From NCBI RefSeq assembly GCF_932294415.1, contig NC_065535.1:91962862-92026861 (forward strand): a stretch of 64,000 bases of DNA. The letters are read 5' to 3'. Position 1 is the first letter of the stretch, and each line of letters starts with the position of its first letter. Positions 10,851-22,109 of the stretch are shown here, piece after piece. Position numbers and translations under genes: made by a program. The DNA comes from Quercus robur. Lineage: Eukaryota > Streptophyta > Magnoliopsida > Fagales > Fagaceae. The notes under the pieces were generated by a model. That model did no database searches and was not told where the DNA came from. It saw only the letters and a program-made list of their open reading frames with translations.

Positions 10851-13372
10851 CAGATAAGTAGTGTGCTAAATAACTGTTTAAAAAAGAATACGACTATTAT
10901 TTGAAATTAGTGCCACTAGATGGGTTGCATCTTAGAGAATAACAACCTCTAGTATTCATTGCAGACACATCTATCCAGCCTCTCTTCTTAAAAATGTGTA
11001 AAATAAATTAGCCAAGGGAGGAGGAGGAGGAGGGGATACTGCATAAAATAAGATTAACTAACAGAGACAACCATCCAAGAAACCTCCTCTTCTATCAAGC
11101 ATTAAGCCATTAAGCAAAGAGAGAGAGAGAAGAAAAAGAAATATACATAAAATACACACTAAACCGAAGTTATAGAAATACCAAGGGGAGCAAAACAGAG
11201 ACATATACCCATGATATTCCATAGATGTGCAGGGTTATCCATTTGTGACAGTGTTGCCTTGCTGTAGCAATAGAACATTAAAAGAAAGCATTAAATACAT
11301 GTCTTGTCAAGATAACACACATGGTCCTTCAAACAATGTACAATGTACTCTCACAAGCTATGAGAAGTGGCCATGGAGTTGAAAGAATTGAAGCATACAA
11401 ATTATTAGATGCTTGAATCATCTACTTGCATACAACACATCACATTTCAGAGGGACCATACAAGTAATACCAGATACTAAATATAAATCCCGAAATTTGA
11501 AAACTAATAACAATATCTAGAAAAATCAGATACAATACACTAATGAAAAAATCTGAGTCTCAAGATAGCAGTCATCAGATGCTCAATACAATAAAGAAAG
11601 TCTTACATGGCCTCATTCATTTTCATCCTACTAAAGGGTTTCAAGCATCCAAGTCTGCATCTGATCAAGTCTTGCCGGAAGAAGACTACACCCATCTGGA
11701 AAGAGAACAAAATTGATTATTGGAATTTAAGACCAATATATTGCATAAATGATTCTCAGCTTTTCTCAATTCTAGAATTAATAACTTCATCAAACAACAA
11801 AAATCAACCTTAAAACTTTGAGAAACACATACTGACATACATACCCACACCAATTTTAAAACAGACAGCAACATTGCTTCATTGCCAAATCACAAGGACA
11901 ACAAATAAAAGTCATATGCATCAGTTATCATCCAAAATCTCATAAGCTGAAATTACTTTGCAACCATCATTTCATTTAATATTAAAATCCAATTTTACGT
12001 ACACAAATTCCTTTCCCACTTCATTCAATTCAACATTTAAACAAGGAGCTAAATTCCTTTCATCCTACAGCTTTCATTAATGATTCTATTTCATTGATTT
12101 GTGAGGAAAATCAATTTAGCCATCAGTCATTAATCTTATCCAGTAACTTCTTATCTATATATAATATAATTAAAGGGGAAGCTGAAGCTCAATAAAGGAT
12201 TAAGCCAATCCACTCTAATTTTGTGCAAACTGCCAAGCGTCCTAAATTAGATTTCAAACTTATTCTAATTTTGTGCTGAATATCTCTCCAATTTAAAACT
12301 ACTTCATAACTCATTCAAATTAAATTTTATGGTACTATTCATACTACCCCTGAACAACCTAAAATCCTCTATTTTCCCACTTCCTTACAATCTCAAATCA
12401 AGCCCTTTCTTTTACCTATAAAACCCTGAAACCCCACATACTTTCTTCTAATAATTAGCCATCAAATAACTCATCAAACCATCTTTTAATTCCTATCACA
12501 ATCCCATAATGCTTTCTTCAGCAATTCTAAACCCTAGATCCACAAATTCTCCTAACCTTAGACCCAACACAAGCATAGGTAAACAAATTCCCCAATATGT
12601 CCTATGCCTATTGCCAAGGCAATGGCAGCTTGTAGGCTAATATTTATCACAAAACACCGAAAATCAGCCACATGTTTTCTTTTGATAGGTAAAAAGGGGG
12701 AAAAAAAATAAGCCCCATGTATAAACCAAAATAATTAGTGGACATGGATTTGCAATGTCAAACAACTGGTAGCTTGGTATTGGTTTGAATTCTGAAACAC
12801 CCAAAACCAACAATATATAATGAGCCAAAACATTTGCCAAAAATGCAGATGAATATTGAATGTGTTCAGTAACTACAATAACTTATTTATCTCTTTGACC
12901 CTAAGTTCAATAACATGTTTGTTCTATTAACCTCAGATGACCCAATCATAAACGAGCTTCAATACCCCAAAAGGAAACTTATACAGATATAGCTGTGCTC
13001 CTCAAGTACAAAAACATGGTTACTCCTTTCATCGTAGATTAAAGCTTATGAAAACACAACCCAAGCATCCCTAGCCCTAAACCCAAAAAATACCATTGAA
13101 AGAGCCTATACCTCAGGGGACCATAATTAATCCAATCATTTAAATAAATAAAAAATCCAAGCTTTATTTCTGAAAAATGCAAGAATAAAGCTAAAACAAA
13201 CAATGCAGAGTTTCAAAAGTCCAATCACACACACCAAACAGAGATTCAGAAATAGCACCCAAACTTAAATCTGCAGCTGAACATGCCTCCTTTTTCTACC
13301 CCATCATGGATACAGTAAAGTATCAAATTATGTAACAATGTTACTAAATGAAGTTCACAAGAAAATCATTTA
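10851..13372. other. AT-rich region; possible 3' UTR or introns of the 14.3-kb gene
   Basis: No protein-coding exon is recognised. A GGA run lies at 11018-11036. TCTATATATAATATAATTAA at 12154 onward resembles the 5' end of plant Helitron-type elements, but no matching 3' end was found. Because the minus-strand gene at 14303-14899 may have an intron just after its stop codon, part of this stretch could be its 3' UTR. Transcript data would be needed to place it. Confidence 0.35.
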
Positions 13373-13600
13373 TGCTGCGTTTGGATGACATGATTTGGGC
13401 ATTTGGATTTGGATGATTAAAATCCAAATATATTGTTTAGACAGTTTAGAAAAGGTCAAGGATTTGGATTTGACAAATCCTCCAAGGATTTCAAACCTTT
13501 AATATGCTTGAATTTGAAATCAAGGCATTTGAAATCTATTAATTTAAAATCTAAATCCAAATCCAAATCCAAATCCAAATCTAAGTTTCCAAACACAATC
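13373..13600. mobile_element. Small MITE-like element
   Basis: Bounded by TGCTGCGTTTGGA on the left and TCCAAACACAATC on the right, an imperfect inverted repeat of the common plant 'GCGTTTGGA...TCCAAAC' type. The interior is rich in ATTTGGATTTGG and AAATCCAAATCC repeats that can pair with each other. No clear target-site duplication was identified. Confidence 0.5.
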
Positions 13601-13959
13601 TTAAGGCGCAATATCATCAGCAACAAAAGTAAGGCGCAATATCATTAACACATAATGTCCATACTTGCACTAAGCATTTAGTTTAAAAAACAGCAAAATA
13701 CACTATTGATTCCTAAACTTTATCCTACAAGCGATTTCAGTCCCTGAAGTTACTTATTTTAGTTCTTGACTAGTCCCTGAAGTTTAAAGTGATTGCTTTT
13801 GGTCCCTAACATACAAGTTACTGATTTTCGTCCTTAACTATTCCCTATAGTTTAGAGTGACTGGCTTTAACCCTAAACTTAAGATGATTGATTTTAGTCC
13901 CTAACAAACAAACTCAAAACTAATCGCTTAGTCCTCAATGTGTCTAAAAGAGTGATGAC

Positions 13960-14150
13960 TCGTCAGTTTTTAGTCCAGCCACAATCACGAATTAACTTCA
14001 AAGACTAAAATTGCGCAAAATTCAGCTTTTAGTTCAATCACAAGTAGCTAATTAGACTTCAAGGACTAAAATCGCGCACTTGACAGCTCTTAGTTCAGCC
14101 ATTAGTGACTAATTAAACTTCAGGGACTAAAATCGCGCATAGGCTAATGT
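13960..14150. repeat. Three tandem copies of a 61-bp unit
   Basis: The word GACTAAAATCGCGCA, with minor changes, recurs at 14003, 14064 and 14125, each preceded by TTAGTTCAGCCA...AATTAAACTTCA-like sequence. The array sits about 150 bp beyond the stop codon of the minus-strand SNRNP27 gene. Confidence 0.8.
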
Positions 14151-14302
14151 TTAGTTCAGTATTCACAGTGTATTTGAAACCATAAATCACTGTTTCATTC
14201 AACAATTGAAACAAATTCATAGAGCACTAAATCAATCAATCATATTCAAACATAATTCAAAGAGTTTCGAAAGCACAATGCTAACCTAATCTGGAATCGA
14301 AA

Positions 14303-14899
14303 TCAGCGGTTGCGTTCGGCAGGCAAGGGTCGATTGAAACCACCACGGCGGTTCATATACTGCCTCGGCATTCGCTTCGTTACGGCTCTAACGCCGCTGA
14401 CGTCAGCTCCGGGGACAGGCTTTCCCTTTGTGGAGTCGAAGCCTACCGGAATCCCTAATTTCTTCATCATCTCAATCTCGTCTTCGTCCACACCTTCCGC
14501 CATAACCTGATCTTCGTCTTTCTTGCCGTTGCCGTTGTCTTTGTCTTTGTCCTTGAGCTTTTGGTGTTCTTTTGCGATTCCGTCGACGAATTCCGATACG
14601 GCGGCCTTTTGACGGTCCCTCTCGTCGGTGGACTCGCTGCGCTGACGGCGGCGCTTTCGGTCAGGGGAACGAGTGTGGGACCGCGTGTTGCGCGAGGGTC
14701 GCGTGCGGTCCGGTGTACGGGACCTCTTGCTGCGGCTAACTCGGTCTCTGTCTCTGTCTCTGTCTCTGTCTCGGTCTCGGTCTCGGTCACGGTCGCGGTC
14801 GCGGTCCTCCTTGTCTCTCCGCCTCTCTCTGTCTCGGTCTCGGTCGCGGTCACGTTCGCGTTCTCGGTCGCGATCGCGTGCTCTGTCGCGGTCGCTCAT
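14303..14899 (-). CDS. U4/U6.U5 tri-snRNP 27 kDa protein (SNRNP27 family)
   Basis: A nuclear pre-mRNA splicing protein of the U4/U6.U5 tri-snRNP, 198 residues in one exon. Residues 2-55 are almost pure Arg-Asp/Glu dipeptides, and 55-90 are Arg/Ser/Pro-rich. A Lys/Asp-rich linker (115-140) leads to the conserved C-terminal SNRNP27 domain, about 140-193, with GFDSTKGKPVPG at 153-164 and RQYMNRRGGFNRPLP at 179-193. I start at ATG 14899 because MSDRDR is the family N-terminus; the frame is open 51 codons further upstream, but that part lacks similarity and would be the 5' UTR. After the TGA, CCAGATTAG|GTTAGC could be a 3'-UTR intron donor near 14287. The RD repeat has high GC and CpG content, unlike its surroundings, and open frames on the opposite strand are shadows of it. 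Confidence 0.92.
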   Translation of the reverse strand: MSDRDRARDRDRERERDRDRDRDRERRRDKEDRDRDRDRDRDRDRDRDRDRDRVSRSKRSRTPDRTRPSRNTRSHTRSPDRKRRRQRSESTDERDRQKAAVSEFVDGIAKEHQKLKDKDKDNGNGKKDEDQVMAEGVDEDEIEMMKKLGIPVGFDSTKGKPVPGADVSGVRAVTKRMPRQYMNRRGGFNRPLPAERNR

Positions 14900-15059
14900 G
14901 GTGGTCTGTGTGTTGTGGAGTTGTGAGAGTGAATGAGTCCATGGGGGCTTTATGGATTTCAAAGTAGCGCTTTGTTTAAGAAGCGTCACAATAAGGCAAG
15001 AGTACCAAAACGACGTCGCTCCCTTAAGCTTACTTAAAAAGACTTGATACACTAATTAC

Positions 15060-15580
15060 TACTCCATTCGTTTTGGACATAGTTTTTGGAAAATAAGTGT
15101 TTTTTTTTTTTTTTTTTTTTTTTCTCAAAACAAAATTATGGAAAACCTTTTTTATTTTTCTGTATTTGATAAACCATCTTCAAAATGAGCTGAAAAATAT
15201 TTTGGTGTTTGGTATGTGTAGAAAATTAGTAATATTTTTTGTATGATTTAAAACATGAGAGGGCAACAACAAAATGAGATTGTTTCCCCAAAAATAAATG
15301 CATAAAACTCTTGAAAAAAAAATACTAAATCTTTATTAGGGTTTTTTGTTTACTAAATTTTAATTTTCCTTTAACTTATATTTTTAAAAAATGTTTTTCC
15401 ATTGACACAAACAAAATATCTTTTGCTTGCTTCAATTTAAACCCCATAAGCAAAACAATTATACTCATTTGGTTTGGTTGTGCACAATTTAGTTTACCTT
15501 AATTTTAAATTACATTATACTAATTTAAACTAGTTGTAAACTTGTGTATAAAGTAAAAAAAAAATAAATAAATAAACGTG
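15060..15580. other. AT-rich upstream region
   Basis: T tract near 15101-15123 and AT-rich sequence upstream of the SNRNP27 gene. No gene seen. ACGTG at 15576-15580 is the left target duplication of the next element. Confidence 0.4.
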
Positions 15581-16360
15581 TGTAGGGGTAAGGGCCCAAG
15601 ATCGTATATTGGACTTTGGGCTTTATCCAAGGGGATAAATAAGTCCGAGAAGAAGCAAATAATTATGAGATATTCTTAGACCAAGTTCTATAAGTGGAGA
15701 GCAAATGAATGGTTGTTTGAGAAGTACATACTCCTCGAACTTAATGAATATGGTTCAAAATATATAACCCAACAATTAAAGTGATCTATCGAAAAGGTTC
15801 AATGATAAGGATGTGCTTCATGGGCATGTGAGAAAGAAGAGAACCTAAAAATATTTAAAAGAAGGCTAACACCACCGTATTAAATGCATAATAGTTACTT
15901 TATTAGCCACATTTATGTGGAGAAAACTTTTGAACAATGCTACCTTGGCTACCGCAACTCATAGAGAGTTAGGGAAGGTGATTGATGGGACAAGTACTCA
16001 AGTAGAGGTTCAGATAATCAATAAGGGGAGAATGAAGATGACACAAAAGAAGATATATAAGGTGGAAGACTCTTCATGGAAAGGGGATCGGAAAATAGAG
16101 AGAGAGAACACTGTAGCAATCTAAACTGTCTTAGTATCCAACTGTGATCAATATACAATAATTGTGATCTTCTCGGACTGAAATTCCATTGATATTAATA
16201 TCTCTTATTTGTGTTTGATTGTCATTTAGTCCAATATTAGCCGTTGTCCAATTCATTAGAACCTAATTCTTTGACCCATTCTCTACAAATTCATTGTATT
16301 GGGCTCATTGGACTAAGACTCCATACATTTTGGACTTGGACCCCAAATTGTGACCCTACA
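15581..16360 (+). mobile_element. Solo LTR, family A copy 2
   Basis: A 780-bp element with ends TGTAGGG...CCCTACA. Flanks are ACGTG (15576-15580) and ATGTG (16361-16365), a 5-bp target-site duplication with one C-to-T change. It is collinear with 57281-58096 and with the reverse complement of 7802-8579. It carries AAGATATATAAGG near 16051 as a candidate LTR promoter, followed by GGGGATCGGAAAATAGAGAG. No internal domain is attached. Confidence 0.9.
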
Positions 16361-16890
16361 ATGTGTATGATCAAGATATTCTTAATATTTATTAACAACA
16401 AAAATAAAAGCTCCATTTTTTTGAGCATTTTCTATATGGTGTTTTTTTTAAAAAAAATTTAAATATCATTCAGTCCCTCCACCCCCCCCCCCCCCCCAAA
16501 AAAAAAGAAAAAAAAAAGGCTCAAGATTTGGTTTCGATGTGCTTATATTCCTTATTATTATTAGTATTTGCATCCGTAGGAGAACTAACTAAAGCATTAC
16601 TTAAAGCATCAGAAAAATCTAAAAACCCTATATAGCATTGGAGCTAAATTCATTCAAAAATAAGTATGCAGAACCATAAAATGTTGGATCCAAGAGCATT
16701 AGATTTATATAATAGTGACAGTATACTCTACAAAAAGTTAACCATTCTTCCAAATATCAAAAAAACAAGTTTATATATTTACAAAAGAAATTTTGTACAG
16801 TTAAATGAAACATACCATTAATTCTTCTCACAAATTTTGGAATGAAAGCTTCCTGGTTAGGAGTTTGATACTCTTCCTAGCACTTGGGCT
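16361..16890. other. Intergenic
   Basis: Contains a C run (about 16481-16497) followed by A-rich sequence. No gene recognised. Confidence 0.4.
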
Positions 16891-18746
16891 TGTCTAAGTG
16901 CCTTGATTCATGAGCTACATACTTGACCAGAGTGCATTGTTGTCTTGAGTCTTGACTCTCCTTTAGAAAGAAGATCTTGAGCTAGACATTTTCGTTTTAA
17001 ATAAAAAGGGCTGGGTTTTGTTTGGACTTAGAAAGGGCTAGACATGCGTATTATGTCGAGAGTTATCAAGCCCAAGGATCTAAAAGGGCTGTGGGCCTAT
17101 TAGCCTGAATGCACCAGGTTGTTTAAGCTCAAAGAATTATTGATCATTTAGCCCAATTTGATTTTGCAAGACATTTAGTTCGGTTTATTGAGCAGGTCAT
17201 CTTTGTGGAGCTTTTGGATCCAAACTCCAAACCCCAATATGATTTTTTCTTTTAACTTATTCAAATGATTTTTTAATTTTTTTAATTTTTTATGGTAAAT
17301 AAAAAATAGTTAGGAGGGGTAATTAGTGTAGCTTTTCTATCTGAACATAACCATAGAATAACTCATAAACGCTCCTAAGTTAAGACCTCATTTTGATGAA
17401 GTATAAGGAATACCGATACGTGGCTAATAGGAGAGGGTGACTCGAACCCAAGATGCTCTGTGTAGTGGAACTTATTCAAATGATAGGTACTTCTATTATG
17501 TGTGATTCATAATTGTTATATCCTTAAATTAGATATATTTTCCCTAGATGAGATATTTTTGTGTTTTCTTACATGTTCTGAGGGACTGCCCGACAGCAAA
17601 AAACTTTTAGGAGCATTCTTGCTGCCCTGATAGTCTCAAACAATCATTCACGGACGACCTTGAATCATGGATCAAAAAGAATGCTTTAGATTCCTCTAAG
17701 GCACCTGATAAGGATTTTAATTGGAGATATTTTTTTCTGCTTGGTTTGTGGAATCTGTGGCTCCAACGGAATAGATTGGCCTTCAAGCAGCAACCAAGTA
17801 ACCCAAATCTAGTTTAGGTGGTAGAAATGCAAGCTTGTGAGTTTTTGTACTGTGTGTTGGAGCCTACCACAGGGAAGGATAGGCAAGTGCGGCAGGTGAA
17901 ATGGCTGAAACCAGCAGAGGGTTGGCTTAAACTCAATACTGATGGTGCAGTTGACATTTCTAGTGGAAAGGCAGGATGTGGTGGTTTGCTTAGAGATAGC
18001 GTCAGACAGTTGATAGTGGGTTTTGCAAAAACCATTAGTGCTAGCTCAAGTATAGTCGCGGAGTTGTGGGGCTTGAGGGAAGGATTGGGGCTGTGTGTTG
18101 AAAGGGATTGCCATGCTGTGGAAATAGAGCTTGATGCAACCGTAGTACTCTCCTTAGTTTCTAGCAATGTCAATACTAATGGAGACTTGTCTGTAGGTCT
18201 TGTTGATGATTGCAGGGTGTTGTTGCTGCGCCTACCTTAAGCTAAATTGTCTCATTGCTTTAGGGAAGAATTGTTGTGCCAATACCTTAGCTAAATTGGC
18301 ATCGGCTTCTGCTATGATGTCTTTTGTTTTTTATTCCCCCCTGCTATATCACAGTTGTTGTATGATGATAAGATGGGCGTTTATCGTCCCAAACTCTGTA
18401 ATGTTTCTTAATTAATGTTAATTCCTTTGTTTACCAAAAAACTTCTAAAGGGCCGCTCAAATGGTCATGGGATTTGAACTCTTTTGATCAAACATTTTCT
18501 GAAAAAATCCAAAACCTTAAATTGAGAAGTCACACAACCAATCTTTATAAAGGGTATATAAAGCACCAACGGTCATAACTCGTATGTCCTCAACTCCTCA
18601 ATATTTATCGTACTTTTTTTTCACTCCTATCCTATCATGGCAATAAAGTATCAGGTACTATAAATTGCTTAATGTTTTATACAAAAGCGTTTCAATTTGA
18701 CTAACTTCCCAACGACTTTGTCCTAATTCGTTGAATTTCTTGCATG
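16891..18746. repeat. Block X, copy 1 (interrupted)
   Basis: Shares collinear, non-coding sequence with 22815-24500 and 59650-61690. Anchors are AGAAAGAAGATCTTGAGCTA, ATCAAGCCCAAGGATCTAAA, CAATTTGATTTTGCAAGACA, GATATTTTTGTGTTTTCTTA and GTCATGGGATTTGAACTCTT. This copy is broken by a LINE 3' end (17575-18441), and its continuation toward the VTL region is broken by a 1.4-kb LTR (18747-20174). It resumes at 20175. Confidence 0.85.
17575..18441 (+). pseudogene. 5'-truncated L1 LINE: zinc-knuckle end and RNase H domain
   Basis: Reading in, HVLRDCPTAKNF matches the end of the zf-RVT domain. WNLWLQRNRLAFK follows. Then comes an RNase H-like (RVT_3) domain: WLKLNTDGAVD, GCGGLLRDS, IVAELWGLREGL and AVEIELDA, in family order. 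The reading frame is broken after 17810 and again after 18240. A short A run (18436-18441) marks the 3' end. Relative to the other two copies of block X the insertion replaced about 20 bp of host sequence, and I found no clear target-site duplication. Confidence 0.85.
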
Positions 18747-20174
18747 TGTTGTGAAATTTTAAAATACTTGCAAGTGTATGAACCGTACTGAAGTATAGTT
18801 AGACAAGAACGAGGTCGAACCCACAGGGACTTGAATAAACGTAGGAAAATTGATTAAACCTTAACCAAACTAATCCTAATCTAGTTTAATAAAAATTGGT
18901 TTTTATTTGCAATTAAATATACTAAACAAATAATAAAATTAAGCAAATAGTTAAACTAAGCAAAAGATATAAAGTAATAAAAAGATGTAAACAATCAAGA
19001 GAAAGGAATTAAGGTTTTGGAATCCACCTTGTAAGTCATATCAGTATATATTTATGATCATTAATTTTTCCCAACCACTGCATGATAATCTAGAAATCAA
19101 TCTTGCTATCATGGAAAATATCATCATTAAAATCCTTATTTTAAAAATCAAAAGCATGTTCTTCTTCGCTTCTTAAGTATAAAACCAAATCACAAGATAT
19201 ATCCAATTCTAAAAATCAAATCATAAATTGTATCCATTGACAGACAAATCACAAGTGATATCCAATTTTATAATCAAGAATTAATAAACCAAGCATTCAA
19301 TTAATTAAGACAAATCCTAAATCATGAGAAAAACATGATTGAACTCATATCTAGAATCTCATCTTACTCAATTGATATGAAGCAAGAACAATTTAAATCA
19401 TTAAAGAACAACTATTGTGGGAAAAATCAAATCACATAAGTATTATTGATAATCCTTAACAAGGTTTCATCCTCAACCCTAATTATAAATTTAGCTACTC
19501 ATAGTAATTGAAAGAAAACACAAAAATAAAACACTAAACATTAAACTAGACAAATAAAATAAAACTAACTGTCATGGAAGAAAACCAAAGAAGTAGCCGC
19601 ACTCTCTATACATTCAGCCCTCAGCCCTAGCACTAGCCTCCCCTCCCTGAATTTTGCCCTAAAGAGCCCTTAAATAGGTCAAAGAATCCTATTACAAATT
19701 GAATTCCCGTTTGGAGAAAATCTCAGATTTTTAGGCTTCACTTAACCGACAGTTTTGGCCCATTTAACATCATAATTTGGACTTTTGGTAAACTATAAAG
19801 TTGTAGCCCTTTAAGTTAAATTTCCAGCCCAACTTGAATCATCTCGATTGGACATCTGAGCCGAAAGTTATGCCAAAAATACTAACTGATATGTAGTCTG
19901 GAATTCTAATCGGAATCGGACTTGGATTTGGTGCAAATTTCCTTTAATTCCTTGCTCCAATTGGACTTAAATTTAATTGGGTTGGTCTTTTCTTGAATTC
20001 ATGCCTGGCTGGATGTAACTTGGTTTGAATCAATTGGCCTAGCCCCACTTTGCATGTAAAGTCCTTGTTACTTACAACACAAAGATATTATATAATCAGT
20101 CACAAAATAACATAAAAGTAAGGCTAAATATGTAGATATGTGAGTACTTTATTGTATATATTTCATGCACATCA
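18747..20174. mobile_element. Solo LTR of 1.43 kb, family B
   Basis: Ends TGTTGTG...CACATCA, flanked by a perfect 5-bp target-site duplication GCATG (18742-18746 and 20175-20179). The insertion point is confirmed by block X copies 2 and 3, which read through it. The left part contains GAGGTCGAACCCACAGGGAC, a stretch typical of the LTR start of large plant Gypsy-type elements. There is no internal region or protein domain. Confidence 0.88.
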
Positions 20175-21084
20175 GCATGCGTATACAGGTAACCAGAAAA
20201 GCAGTTCAACTTCAACCCTCCCATTTCCAAATATTGCAGACAAATCTTTCGACTGGTTTACTAAACTCAGCATCCCTAACAGGAAATTATACGGTTTTTA
20301 TGATGGACAATGGACTATGTTACTTAACAATCATTCTACTAAAAAACTCAGTCATATTTAAAATTGTAGAGTCAACTTATAATAATAATAAAAAAAGTTA
20401 ATTATTCCCATTTGAGTATATAATTGTCATATTTTGGATGCATGTTTTTGTACACAATTACAAGCTATTTTATAGCATTTTTTCGCATATTATGTGAGCC
20501 TCTCTTTGTTGTAATTTGAGCTTGAATTTTGTTTATTTATATTTTATTGTAATGTCATATATATATAATTATATATTTTGAAAATTTAATTGTTGGATTT
20601 CATGTTTTTATGTTTTTAATATGCATGTCAAATTTTGTTTAAATTGGATGTGAATTATTATGTGATTCACAAATGTACTTTTTATGCATAAGACTACATA
20701 ACTTGAGATTTTAACATTTAATTAACGATATAGCTATTGATTTTTTATTTTCTTGAAATTTTGCAAGTATCGAGAATATAATAAGAAAATACAATCTAAT
20801 AGTGAATTTTTCAAAATTTACATTCAATAAAAAGATATAAGGGAAGTTTAAATTAGTTTGGAGAGAAATTTTGTCTTTAAGTTAAATGAGAATCAATGAA
20901 TGAGACTAAAATTGTTCTTTCATCACCATTTTGCATTATATAAGCTTTCTTTTGACCGATAGAAATATGAGGCTTATTAGTTTTTTTTTGTGTGTGTAGT
21001 TCTACAAAATATGGATGCTACAAGATCAAACATATCTTGAAAGTAAGAAACTAAGATAAAAAGACTTGAAAAACTAGCATATGA

Positions 21085-21549
21085 TTAGAATCCAGCAAAG
21101 CCAACAAGTTTGGTTAAGCCATAAGTAACTCCTATGGCCATCCAGCTTGCCATCAACACCCTTAGCAAGTACTTCACAATTGGTGCCTTCCCAAGAAAAA
21201 AACCTAACCCTCCAAACATTAACAAGACAAAGCTTACAACCGCTATTATCAACCCTACCCACACTGCATAATCAAGTATTGCCCCTATTAGCGGTAACCA
21301 AGCTCCCACTGAAAATGAAAGTGCTGAGTCTACTGACGCTCCATACCAAGAGTTTGGCAATTTCTCCTTCTCAGCATCTAGCTCCTAGACTCCCATGTTC
21401 TCAATGCTACACTCTCTCTTCATTTGTGCCTTTTCTATGTAATATTGTGATTGAACTGAAATGAACTCTCCTACAACCATACTACAAGCTCCTGCAACTC
21501 CATTAAAGATCATAGTCTTTTCTTTTATGACAGCTCCAATTAAAATCAT
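21085..21549 (-). pseudogene. VTL (vacuolar iron transporter-like) pseudogene 1
   Basis: Aligns to residues about 36-194 of the intact copies at 43.2 and 55.5 kb. It retains GACSMVVGEF, the hydrophilic AQMKRECSIENMGV loop, and the last three membrane segments ending GVTYGLTKLVGFAGF. An in-frame TAG at 21385-21387 replaces the first Glu of the EELDAEKEK loop, four codons (SWLV) are missing from the second membrane segment, and the N-terminal 35 residues with the first conserved Asp are gone. VTL proteins move Fe/Mn into vacuoles; this copy cannot make a full protein. It sits about 0.6 kb from the triple-CC gene on the same strand. Confidence 0.88.
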
Positions 21550-21762
21550 TAGACCAACCTATTAAGATAATTCCTTAGACACCAAGTAGATATGGCAAAC
21601 AAATAAAGTATACTTCCTATGTTTAGATCTAATGGTACCATACCACAATCACAGGTACCAAACAAAAGCCTGAGCAACCAGACTTGACATAAATATAACA
21701 ACTGGAACTATTAGGGGTCAAATAAGCACTATTTGATAAAGTAGGTTTTATATATACACACA

Positions 21763-21794
<32 letters not shown>

Positions 21795-22109
21795 GAGAAG
21801 CATATACACACACAATCTAATTCATTACAACAAAAACATATGTATCTCCCAACAGAGAATTTTGCTAAAAGTAAACCAATACACCAAAATATAATCTTAC
21901 TATACAAGAATACTAAAATCCCATGTTCCCGATTATTCATAACTTTATTACAAAACCTAATACATGCAACGCATATACTCCTCTAATGTAAACTACTTAA
22001 AAGTGTGCAATTGAAAGTACCACTACTTCACTAAATACAAAAATCAATCCAATTTTTGTTTGAGAAAATGGTGATACTCTCAAAAGTCAAAACACCATCC
22101 TCATCACCT

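Noticed and set aside
12154-12300. Helitron-like 5' end TCTATATATAATATAATTAA
   Set aside because: No CTRR end with hairpin and no Rep/helicase sequence was found, so the call cannot be supported.
14310-14936. Ser-Arg and Ser-Val rich open frames on the plus strand
   Set aside because: They are shadows of the Arg-Asp repeat of the SNRNP27 gene on the minus strand, with no family match.
14900-15052. 51-codon N-terminal extension of the SNRNP27 frame
   Set aside because: The extension lacks family similarity, and the MSDRDR start matches the known N-terminus; it is treated as 5' UTR.
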